This document shows positions 54,771-63,722 of a stretch of DNA of 64,000 bases, piece by piece (within the stretch, counting starts at the first letter, position 1; each line of letters begins with the position of its first letter). The notes under the pieces were generated by a model. That model made no database searches, was not told where the DNA came from, and saw only the letters and a program-made list of their open reading frames with translations. Made by a program: the position numbers and the translations under genes. The DNA comes from Spirosoma agri (GTDB lineage Bacteria > Bacteroidota > Bacteroidia > Cytophagales > Spirosomataceae). Where the stretch lies: assembly GCF_010747415.1 (NCBI RefSeq), contig NZ_JAAGNZ010000002.1, positions 1,364,001 to 1,428,000 of the forward strand. Reading direction: 5' to 3'.

Positions 54771-54813
54771 ACGCCAGTTTCCGGCAAGTCTTCGGCTTGC
54801 CGGAAACTGGCGT
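54771..54813. terminator. Perfect 18-bp hairpin after the Hcp gene
   Basis: Arms 54771-54788 and 54796-54813, loop of 7 (TCTTCGG). It follows the Hcp stop (54831) on the minus strand and has no T-run. Probably stabilises the abundant Hcp message and lowers expression of the effector genes behind it. Confidence 0.7.
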
Positions 54814-54830
54814 CTGCCAAACTATCGTTT

Positions 54831-55223
54831 CTACTCGCGTAACAGCTTCAGTTTCTGGCCGTTCACGTCCAGGTCGCGGGAGCAGATCGTGAAACTCTGT
54901 GTACCCGAACCGCTGCCCGACAGGCTGAACGATTCGCTGAAATTGATGATGGCCGAATGATCGAATTTGATCGTGCGTAATTCTTCGCCCTTCTGGTTTT
55001 TTAGTTCAATACTACCACTCACGTCGTCTTTATGCGGCAGCACCATCAGCTCAATGATCTTGGCATCGGCGTTGCGGGTTTCGATCGAAACGTCGATGTT
55101 GCCACCGAATACTTCGGACGTGGTTTCGTTGGTGTTTGGATTTACGTGTTGGTGAAAGCTGTAAGAAAGAGAGAGTACTTCGAACTCTTTGCCGTCGATT
55201 TTGAGGGTTGACTTGTGAGCCAT
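54831..55223 (-). CDS. tssD: T6SS tube protein Hcp (TssD)
   Basis: 130 residues. Beta-barrel Hcp of the T6SSiii type, opening MAHKSTLKIDGKEFEVLSLS and containing the conserved VFGGNIDVSIETRNAD near 38 and DVSGSIELKNQKGEE near 67. It stacks as hexameric rings into the inner tube and carries small effectors. It comes after the sheath genes and before the hairpin and effector cluster. Confidence 0.93.
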   Translation of the reverse strand: MAHKSTLKIDGKEFEVLSLSYSFHQHVNPNTNETTSEVFGGNIDVSIETRNADAKIIELMVLPHKDDVSGSIELKNQKGEELRTIKFDHSAIINFSESFSLSGSGSGTQSFTICSRDLDVNGQKLKLLRE

Positions 55224-55275
55224 TGTCGTAATTAGTTTTTGCGTGTAAGAAAAATGAAATGAAACGGTACTGGGT

Positions 55276-56649
55276 TTATTGTTTTAGGTCCGCATCCCAC
55301 TGGCCTTTGGTGCCGGTCAGGTTGATTTCGAACACTTTAGCCGGGAAGTAAGGCTTAAGTTTCACGTTTACGATGACGTGCGTTGGATTGGTGGGATGCC
55401 GACGAATATCGAGCCCGCTGTAGTCCTCGATGATTTTGCCCGGCCCCCGGATCGTCGCTAGGAAATTCGCTACCTGCGTTTTTATTTCCTGTAGCATCGA
55501 GTTGTCGATATTCTCGAACGTCCGGCGGTTCAGGAAGTCCTGAAACACTTTCCCGATCCAGTCGAATACGCGCACGACGCTGTAGGTTTGCAGGCCCACG
55601 TTATCGCCGTTGAACAGCGTTTTGGCCGAGAACGGAATTACCCGGCCGTACTCGTAGACCATCGGAATCAGGCCCTTATCTTCGAGCTGGGCGATCTCGC
55701 CTTTGCGCATACTGAACCGAACACCACTGGCCATTTTGAGTTTGCCATGCTGCACCCCTGCCGATGGCTGTGCGATGTGACCACCCCAGAGCATACCGGC
55801 CAGCGCCATAGCGGGCGATACGTAGAGGTGCTCCTCCTGCCCCAGTTCGGTGTACGCTTCACGGCCTACAATCCAGTTGCAGGGCATCATCACGTTGGCT
55901 TTGTGCGGATCGGCTCCGGTCAGTTTGTCGCGTTCGAACGTCGCTTCCACACTATCGGGGTCGTCCAGGTGCCGGTAATCAGTCAGGAGCATAACCTTGT
56001 TCTGATGCGCCAGCGTAGCCCACTTGTCAATAATGGTATTTTTCTTGAGCCAGCCGGGTAGAACCAGCAGTGAATAGTTTTCGGAGAGGTCCAGTTTGTC
56101 GTAGCCATCGCGCAGTTCTTTGGCGACCTGCTCGAAAATGCCCATCGGATTGCTGAACCCATCGGCATCGGTGGTCTGGTCATTACCGGCATCGAACAGG
56201 ACGAGGTTCTTTACTTTTTCGGATTCGGCATTTTCGAAAAATAACGACAAAGACCGATACGAGGCTTCCAGTTCCTCCGTTTGCGTCAACACGTTCGCGA
56301 GGTTCTTCTTGAGCGTATCGCTGGCAGCGGTGGCCTTCTGCTCGGCCTCCGCAATCATATCGGCTACATTGTCGTGAGCGGCCAGCAGAGACGCGAAATC
56401 CTGTAGTCGTTTCTTGAGCTTTTTGCGATCGGCCTTATTCTCTTCTTCGGTCAGGAAGATGCTTTTACGCGCTTTCTTGGACGGGTCCATATTTTCGGTG
56501 CCGTCCACGATCGTTTTGATGAATTCGAACCCGCCGTATTTGGTCAGCTGCTGCACGCTTTCGGTCAGCGAGCGGGTGGGCTTGGCCTGCTCGACCACGC
56601 GTTCTTTCAACAGGGGTGCATTCTCCTTAATCTGTTCGTCTTGTGCCAT
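55276..56649 (-). CDS. tssC: T6SS sheath large subunit TssC
   Basis: 457 residues. Contains YGGFEFIKTIVDGTENMDPSKKARK near 35, the conserved LPGWLKKNTIIDKWA near 205 and LTDYRHLDDPDSVE near 228, and the C-terminal LKPYFPAKVFEINL that handshakes with TssB. With TssB it forms the contractile sheath. Lies 46 bp after TssB. Confidence 0.93.
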   Translation of the reverse strand: MAQDEQIKENAPLLKERVVEQAKPTRSLTESVQQLTKYGGFEFIKTIVDGTENMDPSKKARKSIFLTEEENKADRKKLKKRLQDFASLLAAHDNVADMIAEAEQKATAASDTLKKNLANVLTQTEELEASYRSLSLFFENAESEKVKNLVLFDAGNDQTTDADGFSNPMGIFEQVAKELRDGYDKLDLSENYSLLVLPGWLKKNTIIDKWATLAHQNKVMLLTDYRHLDDPDSVEATFERDKLTGADPHKANVMMPCNWIVGREAYTELGQEEHLYVSPAMALAGMLWGGHIAQPSAGVQHGKLKMASGVRFSMRKGEIAQLEDKGLIPMVYEYGRVIPFSAKTLFNGDNVGLQTYSVVRVFDWIGKVFQDFLNRRTFENIDNSMLQEIKTQVANFLATIRGPGKIIEDYSGLDIRRHPTNPTHVIVNVKLKPYFPAKVFEINLTGTKGQWDADLKQ

Positions 56650-56695
56650 GAGTCGTATACTGCATTTTAGGGGATGAGTGGGGCCGGATGGTCAG

Positions 56696-57145
56696 TTAAT
56701 TGGCCTCGTCGAGTTCCTGGGCCAGCGTGTTCAGCGCGTCGATGAATGCCTGTTTGGCCTGCGGATCGGCCAGTAGTTTCTGGAAGGCTTTGTTCGACAT
56801 CAGCCGCTTGATCAGGCTTTGGTAGTTGTCTTCCTGGGCCTGGAGGGACTGCAAAAACGCACTCTGATCAATGATGCCCTGTTTGCTGAATGCGGTCAGA
56901 TTCTGGAAAAACAGCGTCTCGTTCACGTCTTCGCCGTCTTCCGTCTCGTGCGTAACATCGACTTCCGGCTGAAACGTATCGAAAGCATCCTGCAATTTCT
57001 GAACCCCTTCAACCGGGGCCTGGCTCATCGAATCGGCGGTAAATTTGCCGACCATCGCCGTTTTGTTTTCCTGGAGGAATTTGATGGCCTCGCTGGTTTC
57101 TTCGGGGATAATAACTCCGCCGATCTGGGGTTTATTGACTGCCAT
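56696..57145 (-). CDS. tssB: T6SS sheath small subunit TssB
   Basis: 149 residues. Mostly helical, with MAVNKPQIGGVIIPEETSEA at the start and a conserved DVTHETEDGEDVNETLFFQNL block near 60-85. It pairs with TssC to build the sheath, and its neighbour order (TssB-TssC-Hcp) is that of all T6SS. A short gap separates it from the NlpC/P60 gene upstream. Confidence 0.9.
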   Translation of the reverse strand: MAVNKPQIGGVIIPEETSEAIKFLQENKTAMVGKFTADSMSQAPVEGVQKLQDAFDTFQPEVDVTHETEDGEDVNETLFFQNLTAFSKQGIIDQSAFLQSLQAQEDNYQSLIKRLMSNKAFQKLLADPQAKQAFIDALNTLAQELDEAN

Positions 57146-57179
57146 GCTACTGATTTAGTTTAAGGAAGTAGACTATTGA

Positions 57180-58343
57180 TTAGAGTAGATTGTCCATCAG
57201 ACGTATTCGCTTCGACCAGCTGGAGGGTTTGTAGTCATCGCTGTCCGTAACGCCGATGGGGGAGTCGGCCGCCTGCACGACTTTGGCCGTTTTGCCGCTC
57301 ATGTACACCAGGCCAATGTGATGCCAGCCATTTTCGGTATTATACTGGCCAATAACATCACCGTTGAGCACATCGGTCGGGTCCGTAACTTCCACAAAAC
57401 CGGCCATATTCGGGTTCGTCATGAGCACTTTGATGTCGAGGCCGAACGCAGTTTTGGGTGCCCAGAACTTGGCGATGCAGTAATTGACGAAGCCAATACA
57501 GTCGAAATGTTTACGGCCCGCGCAGGGTTCCCCCCAGACAATGCCGTTGTTTGCCTTCCCGATGGGTTTGATTTTGCCTTTGAGTGAGTAGGTGCGGGGT
57601 GTCACTTTGTTCTGAAGCACCGCTGTTCCGGCCCTTAGAAAATCGTTGACCTCCTGTACCGTGAGCTGAGGGAAGTTGTTACACGAACCCGCGCAGGTAT
57701 TGCGGCCATTTATGTCGGTAAAAGCCGTCTGCACGTAGGGTTCGTTTGGGGCAAACGAATCGGTCAGCATTTTCGCGGTAGCGGGTTTGTATTGGGCTCC
57801 ATCCGAGAGGCCCGGTGTATTTCCGGCAGATCCCCATAGGTAATGCGCTTTCCCCACATGGCTTCGGGCCTCGTCGACAATGCCTTGTCGCTGAGCGAGT
57901 TTGCCCTGGGGCGTCGACATTTTTTTGGTCACGTTGACGGGGATCGGGAGGGCATATTCGTAGATACCTGCGTAGGCATGCAGAATGGTCTGCCCCGGTT
58001 TTAAGGCAGTCAGGTCGAAATAACGCATGCCATACTTCCTGGTCTTTTCCTGCATCCGGACCAGACTCTGATCAACAATCACCCCTAAATCGTTGCCATA
58101 GAAATCACCACCAAATAAGCCAATTGCTCTTTTCTGACCTACCTGAAGGGGACAGTCAACGAGCGGAAGTGCGGTTGCCGCATCAAAAAAATGTGCCATA
58201 AAGCTGCGTGTTAAGGGTACCTGGCGACGAGTTACCTGTACTGAAAACTGTAATTGGTTAGTCGGATTTTTTTCTGCTCCGGAAACGCTCGCTTGAGTAA
58301 GCGGTTCAAACGGGCTTATTTGGGTATGGGGCGATAAAACCAC
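57180..58343 (-). CDS. NlpC/P60-type peptidase, candidate T6SS effector
   Basis: 387 residues if the GTG at 58343 is used; the first ATG is residue 49 (58199). The GTG start overlaps the upstream gene by 28 bp, so coupling supports it. Residues 1-140 are beta-rich and unassigned. From about 150 it is NlpC/P60-like: the entry helix ARSHVGKAHYLWGSAG, the catalytic Cys282 in HFDCIGFVNYC and His in NGWHHIGLVY (341/342). The insert between them (about 200-275, with extra Cys) is longer than usual. It lacks a signal peptide, as effectors do. It should cleave peptide cross-links in peptidoglycan. Confidence 0.8.
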   Translation of the reverse strand: MVLSPHTQISPFEPLTQASVSGAEKNPTNQLQFSVQVTRRQVPLTRSFMAHFFDAATALPLVDCPLQVGQKRAIGLFGGDFYGNDLGVIVDQSLVRMQEKTRKYGMRYFDLTALKPGQTILHAYAGIYEYALPIPVNVTKKMSTPQGKLAQRQGIVDEARSHVGKAHYLWGSAGNTPGLSDGAQYKPATAKMLTDSFAPNEPYVQTAFTDINGRNTCAGSCNNFPQLTVQEVNDFLRAGTAVLQNKVTPRTYSLKGKIKPIGKANNGIVWGEPCAGRKHFDCIGFVNYCIAKFWAPKTAFGLDIKVLMTNPNMAGFVEVTDPTDVLNGDVIGQYNTENGWHHIGLVYMSGKTAKVVQAADSPIGVTDSDDYKPSSWSKRIRLMDNLL

Positions 58344-58771
58344 CAGCTTCCACCCACGGAGATGCTATCCGTATTTTTAAAGTAGAGTGTTGTCTTCTTG
58401 ACCGGACCGCCATCCGGAACGTTCTGTTCGTACACAACTACTTTGCCATTCGCGCCGACCGAGGCTACGATAGCCGTATGCCGCGGTTCTCCACGGGTTT
58501 CTTCCCACCAGCTTCCATCGGCTGCGTCGACATGCACGGTATAATAGTTAAACTGAACAATATCACCCGCCTGTAAATTCGCCAGTGATACCGACGTTCC
58601 CCATACATAATCGGCATCGGAATTTACCCCATCAGCCCCCATAATATCGTTCGATGTTTTGGCCTTCGCATTTTTTAGTGCCGTTTCCGCCAATGTCCAG
58701 CACTCGCCATCGCCAACCCGATGGCCGACTTTGTTAGCCGCGTAAGCGACAATTACTTTATTGACTCCCAT
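58316..58771 (-). CDS. Small CHAP-like cysteine-peptidase-fold protein
   Basis: 151 residues, no signal peptide. Catalytic candidates are Cys24 in VGDGECWTLAETAL, His98 in GEPRHTAIVASV and an acidic or amide group in VVVYEQNV near 115. The spacing and the AGDIVQFNYYTV block before the His fit the CHAP/NlpC class. The Cys block also recalls the Bbc1/Aim3-type cysteine-proteinase-fold domain, but this is from memory of the motif. It overlaps the NlpC/P60 gene by 28 bp and may be a second effector or an accessory enzyme of the same pair. Confidence 0.75.
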   Translation of the reverse strand: MGVNKVIVAYAANKVGHRVGDGECWTLAETALKNAKAKTSNDIMGADGVNSDADYVWGTSVSLANLQAGDIVQFNYYTVHVDAADGSWWEETRGEPRHTAIVASVGANGKVVVYEQNVPDGGPVKKTTLYFKNTDSISVGGSWWFYRPIPK

Positions 58772-58964
58772 TGCTTTGATTACTTAACTGGTCTTTTTTA
58801 TGGATAGAAAATCGTAAACACGCGAGAGAAAATGACACTTCTCAGTAGGCTAGCTGCTTGTCATGCCTCGTTTTGTTTGTATCGTGTGCTAGCGATGATG
58901 ATTAATTATGTTAACGTCTCCCGCGATCAGGTTTAACTTCGCTTTAGGTGTAGGTAATGGGTTG

Positions 58965-61487
58965 TTAGCTAGCGATTTGCGTTGTTTCAAACGTCAGTTC
59001 GCCCGCGTCGTTGGTAGTCAGGTGCAGATGACTTCCCTTGCCAATCTCGCCCGATACGATCATACGGGATAGCGGTCGTCGGAGTCGGTTGCGGATGACA
59101 CCCCGCAGGGGACGGGCACCGTATTTGGGGGTGTATCCTTCCAGGGCGAGCTGCTTCCGTACGTCGTCGCTTAGGGTTACGGTAATGCCTTGCTTCTCAA
59201 GCGTTTTCAGGAGCGATTGTAGCTGAATGGTAAAAATGCTGACAATGGCCGCTTCCGAAATTGGCTGGAACGGAATGATTTCCGTCAGTCGACCGAGAAA
59301 CTCCGGTCGGAAGAAACGACCCATAATATCGAGTAACTCGTTAGACGTTGCAATCTCACCCTTTGCCGCTTTTTCGACCACGAAGTCGGAGCCGATATTT
59401 GAGGTGAACAGGACGATAGCGTTCGAGAAATCACCCTCTCGGCCAAGCCGGTCGTGCAGCATACCCTCGTCCAGAATTTGCAGAAAAAGGTCGAATACTG
59501 ACGGATGCGCTTTCTCGATCTCGTCGAAGAGTACTACTGCAAAGGGCTGCTGCCGAATCTTGGTGACCAGTAACCCGCCGTTTTCGTAGCCGACATAACC
59601 CGGCGGTGCGCCGTAGAGCAGAGCGGCCGAATGTTCCTCCTTGAACTCCGACATGTCGAATCGGATCAGCGCCCGCTCATCGTTAAACAGGAAATCAGCC
59701 ATCGATTTCGCCAGCTCGGTTTTGCCGGTTCCGGTCGGTCCGGAGAAGAAGAACGAACCAATCGGCTGACCGGGACGACTCAGTCCGGAGCGATTTTCCA
59801 GAATAGCATCGGCAATGATTTTTACCGCATGATCCTGACCCACAACGAGTTGTTTTAGATGTTCATCCAGTGCCAGCAGTTTATCCCGTTCTTTCGACTG
59901 AATTTTGCCGAGGGGAATACCGGTTCGGTTGGCGACGACCGCGGCCACTTCGGCGGGCTCGACCTTATCGCGGACGTGCTGGCCAAGCGTTTCGAGTTTG
60001 GTCAATAACCCATCCAGATGATCGCAGAGCGCATCCGGCAGTTCAAACGATTCGGTCATTAATTCTTCCTCAACCTGTCCCAGCAAGACCGGGCTCAATC
60101 GGTTCCGCATCTGGCGTTCAAACCACCTAACGTTGGGCATATACGTTAAGGGGTCGTGCGTGTCGGTTTGCTGACGGATGTCGGTTAATTCCGTTCGTAA
60201 GCGATCGATTTCGGGTTGGGTCGTTTCAGCCGCCATTTTCATAGCCGCCATCGTTCGGTCGATGAGATCAATAGCAGCATCGGGAAGTCGACGATCTTTC
60301 AAATAGCGTTTGGCCAGTCGAACGGTCTCAGCTACGGTTGTGTCGGCCACGCCAATCTGGTGATGTTTTTCGAACAGGGGCAAGATGGTCTGCACCATCC
60401 GGGTGGCTGTTTGTTCGTCGGGTTCGTCGACGGCCAGCACCTCAAAACGACGGGCAAAGGCTTCGTCTTTTTCGAGGTATTTGCGGTACTCGTCGTTGGT
60501 CGTTGCGCCAATAAGCGTCAGTTCACCCCGTGCCAGTTCGGGCTTCAGGAGGTTGACCGTCCCAACGGCCCCACCGTTCGGGTCGAGCAGGACGTGGATT
60601 TCGTCAATGAACAACAGGGCGCGGTCAAATTCTTTCAGATCGGCCAGAATGCCCTTCAGCCGGTCTTCGATTTCACCTTTGTAAGACGCTCCGGCAATGA
60701 GCGATCCCATATCCAGTTGAAACAAATGCGCATTTTTGAGGTGGGGAGGAACATTGCCCGCCACAATCTGCTGAGCTAATCCTTCGACCAGGGCCGTTTT
60801 TCCAACTCCCGGTTCGCCCGTAATGATTACGTTTGGCTTGAGTCGACGGCCCAGAATCTCAATCATCTGGCGGGTTTCTCGGTCGCGCCCAACGATTGGG
60901 TCAAGTTTGCCGTCACGGGCGGAAGCCGTGCGGTCAATGCAAAATTTGAAAAGTGTTTTGCCGGTAGCCGTCGGGCTATCAGGCTGCGCGGATTGACCGT
61001 TCATGGCTGGACTACTGCTACCGCCCTTTTTGCCACTGACCGCCTGCTGAAAGCCAACTTCAACCAGCCCTTTTTCCAGTAACTGATTTTCCGTAAGTGG
61101 AAAGGATTTCAGCTGATCGCGGCTAAACGCGACATCGGGTTTACACATGGCGACTAACACCGCGAGCGGAGAAAGTTCACCCTCGCCGAGCTTCATCCGA
61201 ACGACATCCGACACTTCCAGCAGGGCGCGGACCTGCGCATCGCCGGTTGGTTCGCCCGTTGAGCGCGCTGATTTGGGGTAGGTTTCGACCCGAATGTCGG
61301 CCCAGTCGCGCAGGTACGGTACATCGATTTCCCAAATGGTCAACTGTGAAGCCAGACCGACGTCATTGTGAAGGAGTCCATTCAGCAAGTGCCCCGGCGA
61401 AAAGGTCAGGTGCTGATGTTCCCGCGCAATGGCCTGAGCAATGCTGACGGCTCGTCGTAGTTCGTCTGTATAAGCAAGGGTTAGCAT
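58965..61487 (-). CDS. tssH: T6SS sheath-disassembly ATPase ClpV (TssH)
   Basis: 840 residues. Clp N-domain repeats (residues 1-150), first AAA+ domain with Walker A GEPGVGKTALVEG and Walker B LLFIDEIHVLL, a coiled-coil middle, and the second AAA+ domain with GPTGTGKTELAK and VVLFDEIEKAHPSVF. Arg fingers and sensor regions follow (FFRPEFLGRLTE). It unfolds contracted sheath to recycle TssB/TssC. First of the structural T6SS genes in transcription order, 193 bp before the CHAP-like gene. Confidence 0.95.
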   Translation of the reverse strand: MLTLAYTDELRRAVSIAQAIAREHQHLTFSPGHLLNGLLHNDVGLASQLTIWEIDVPYLRDWADIRVETYPKSARSTGEPTGDAQVRALLEVSDVVRMKLGEGELSPLAVLVAMCKPDVAFSRDQLKSFPLTENQLLEKGLVEVGFQQAVSGKKGGSSSPAMNGQSAQPDSPTATGKTLFKFCIDRTASARDGKLDPIVGRDRETRQMIEILGRRLKPNVIITGEPGVGKTALVEGLAQQIVAGNVPPHLKNAHLFQLDMGSLIAGASYKGEIEDRLKGILADLKEFDRALLFIDEIHVLLDPNGGAVGTVNLLKPELARGELTLIGATTNDEYRKYLEKDEAFARRFEVLAVDEPDEQTATRMVQTILPLFEKHHQIGVADTTVAETVRLAKRYLKDRRLPDAAIDLIDRTMAAMKMAAETTQPEIDRLRTELTDIRQQTDTHDPLTYMPNVRWFERQMRNRLSPVLLGQVEEELMTESFELPDALCDHLDGLLTKLETLGQHVRDKVEPAEVAAVVANRTGIPLGKIQSKERDKLLALDEHLKQLVVGQDHAVKIIADAILENRSGLSRPGQPIGSFFFSGPTGTGKTELAKSMADFLFNDERALIRFDMSEFKEEHSAALLYGAPPGYVGYENGGLLVTKIRQQPFAVVLFDEIEKAHPSVFDLFLQILDEGMLHDRLGREGDFSNAIVLFTSNIGSDFVVEKAAKGEIATSNELLDIMGRFFRPEFLGRLTEIIPFQPISEAAIVSIFTIQLQSLLKTLEKQGITVTLSDDVRKQLALEGYTPKYGARPLRGVIRNRLRRPLSRMIVSGEIGKGSHLHLTTNDAGELTFETTQIAS

Positions 61488-61710
61488 GGTCTGGACGGAT
61501 TATTGGGCACCAAACGTGGAGTCAACTTACTGATTTGTTGCCCGTTGACTGATAGCGTTTGAGTGAGTGACGGTTTGGTTGAGTAAACGGTCTTATTTGC
61601 GCGCAGGTCATCAATTTATAATGTCGGCGAGCGACAGTGTTCAGCTAGCCGGTAGCTTTTACCTTAGTCGGAATCTGAGAAGTATAGGCAAACACCCGTT
61701 CATTAATCGA

Positions 61711-62463
61711 TCACTTTCGCTGGAAATAAAAATTGCTGGTTAGTGACGTTAATTCCCAGGGAGTCTGTTTGTAATTCGACCGCTTGATTACCTCTTCTCT
61801 TACATGTTGACATACGTCAATTACACTTTGATTCGGAATGACTATCTCTCGAAGTAGTGCCGCTGTGTAAAGGCTATTGCGTTCTTCTACGGCCACCATC
61901 GATTTGCCCGGTCTGGTGGCATAAGCCACGACGAAACCCACAGGAGTATCTAGATCAAGGCCCAAGGGTCTGGTATACGAATGGGTGGATAGATTATCCC
62001 GGTCACTATCTATCAGAATAAGATTAGTGACGGCTTTTGCCGAGGCCATATCAGTAATAAGCTGGTGTGTTTTCAAGCCTATTTCGCCAACATCGGCGGC
62101 CGTCGTTGGGTTGGCATCAACAGGAAGGAGAAACAGGTTTTCGCCGTCCTGCACACCGTGCCCCGTGTAATACACCAAGCCAACCTGGTAGCCTTTCAAT
62201 TTTGTGCTGAATTGGTGGATAGCCAACTGCATATGCGCTTTGTCGACATTCTTGACCAGCATGACGTCGAAACCCAGTTTGGGTAACAGAGCCGCCAGAT
62301 CATCCGCGTTGTTGAGCGCCTGGGGTACTGCTGAACGCTGCGTGTATGAGCCGTTGCCAATCACCAGCGCCAGTCGCTTTTCAGGCGGAGACACCGGATT
62401 CGGTTGCGCACCAGCCCAACCCATTATCAGGTTGGCTAAGGCTATCAGAACTAAAATTTTCAT
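61711..62463 (-). CDS. Secreted pseudo-caspase (catalytic Cys replaced)
   Basis: 250 residues with a signal peptide (ends near WAGAQ, residue 20). Caspase-like (C14) fold: KRLALVIGNGSY near 29, LNNADDLAALLPKLGFDV, the catalytic His in YYTGHGVQDG (His102) and the strand NLILIDSDRDN near 147. Where active relatives have D-A-C-R, this has D-S-D-R (Asp154), so the nucleophile is missing. Its neighbour upstream in transcription, 30 bp away, is a caspase with the Cys intact and clearly related (for example both end in ...LTS/TG-x-FYFQRK). It may bind or regulate that enzyme. Confidence 0.85.
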   Translation of the reverse strand: MKILVLIALANLIMGWAGAQPNPVSPPEKRLALVIGNGSYTQRSAVPQALNNADDLAALLPKLGFDVMLVKNVDKAHMQLAIHQFSTKLKGYQVGLVYYTGHGVQDGENLFLLPVDANPTTAADVGEIGLKTHQLITDMASAKAVTNLILIDSDRDNLSTHSYTRPLGLDLDTPVGFVVAYATRPGKSMVAVEERNSLYTAALLREIVIPNQSVIDVCQHVREEVIKRSNYKQTPWELTSLTSNFYFQRK

Positions 62464-62493
62464 AGGGTGTGGATAGAAAGTATGGTCAACGTA

Positions 62494-63639
62494 TCACTTG
62501 CGCTGGAAGTAGAAATCGCCGGTGAGGGAGGTGGATTCCCAGGGCAGTTGCTTGTTGCTGGATTGTTTAAGTACTTCGGCCCGTACCTGCTGAAACAACT
62601 GAATGATGGTTTGATTAGGCGTTTGCAAGGCTTTGAGCAGGGCTGCGGTATACAATCCGTTTCGTCCGTTCCCGTCGGCGGCTGTTTTGCCCGGAGCGGT
62701 GGCATAGGCGATTACCGAGCCACTGGGAGCATTCATGGAGGCTAGCCCATTGTCGCCCCCCCGGCTCCAGCTGCGATCCAGGGGATTGTTGCGACAGGCG
62801 TCCAGTACGACAATATTGGTGCGGGTCTGCGCATCTTCCATTTTAGCCAGGATTCGATTGGCATCGATGCACTCGAATTCGATCTCGTTTCGACTGGCTG
62901 GCTGGGCATCGGTTGGCACTAAGTAATTGATTCCGCCATTTTGCACACCGTGCCCGGCATAATAGAACAAGCCTACCTGATAATCATCACGGAGCTTTTC
63001 GCCAAATGAGTTGATCGCCTGTTTCATTTTTTTGCTGTCAAGATCCGTGAACTGGAGTACGTCGAAGCCTAGCTTTTTCAGCGACTCCGCCATATCGTTG
63101 GCATCATTGACCGGATTCGTCAGTTTATTGGAACCCTCGTAGTTGGCATTGCCAATAACTAGGGCCAGCCGTTTTTCCGTTACCATCGGCGCTGGTTTGT
63201 CGAACCGGATCAGAAAGGATTCGGAAGCTGAACCGCCTTCATTTTGCGCGATTAGCCTAATGCGGTTGTCGCCCTCCCGGAGCTGAATCGTTTGCGACAG
63301 GCTCTGATCGCAGACGGCTTTGTCGACATCGGCCTGTACCTTCAGATCACGATTGGCTTGTTGCAGGTCGCCGTTTACGTACAAGCTGAGCCGGGTTAAC
63401 GGTTTGCTGGTTTTGATACAGGCTTTCACGGTCACCTGATCGGTCTGGACCAGCGCACTATGACCATCGCCGACCTGAAACGTAATCTGAGGAACCTCAA
63501 CCGCTTCGGGAGCGTACAGGTTCTTCGTGCTGATTTTCTGGCGGCCACTGCGGGACGTCGAAACACCAGGTTCCGCTTCCTGCGCCTGAATTCGTAGGGC
63601 GAACAGCAAATAGACAAAAATGAACAGGACTGATTTCAT
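62494..63639 (-). CDS. Secreted caspase-like peptidase with Ig-like domain
   Basis: 381 residues from the ATG at 63639 (MKSVLFIFVYLLFALRIQAQ signal); a longer frame to 63726 would precede it with a non-signal stretch. Residues about 45-150 form a beta sandwich (VTVKACIKTSKPLTRLSLY and EGDNRIRLIAQNEGG). The C14 domain follows: KRLALVIGNANY, His230 in YYAGHGVQNGG and Cys282 in VVLDACRNNPLD, both conserved. Specificity is probably for Arg/Lys as in bacterial metacaspase-like enzymes, which is a family expectation. It lies between an OmpA-domain protein and the pseudo-caspase at the head of the T6SS cluster. Confidence 0.88.
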   Translation of the reverse strand: MKSVLFIFVYLLFALRIQAQEAEPGVSTSRSGRQKISTKNLYAPEAVEVPQITFQVGDGHSALVQTDQVTVKACIKTSKPLTRLSLYVNGDLQQANRDLKVQADVDKAVCDQSLSQTIQLREGDNRIRLIAQNEGGSASESFLIRFDKPAPMVTEKRLALVIGNANYEGSNKLTNPVNDANDMAESLKKLGFDVLQFTDLDSKKMKQAINSFGEKLRDDYQVGLFYYAGHGVQNGGINYLVPTDAQPASRNEIEFECIDANRILAKMEDAQTRTNIVVLDACRNNPLDRSWSRGGDNGLASMNAPSGSVIAYATAPGKTAADGNGRNGLYTAALLKALQTPNQTIIQLFQQVRAEVLKQSSNKQLPWESTSLTGDFYFQRK

Positions 63640-63722
63640 CGGTTTGAGTGAGTTAAAGAGTCGAATCGCAATGGGCCGGTTTGGCAGAAAAACAGCGCAT
63701 CGGTAAGTAATCGATTTAACCA

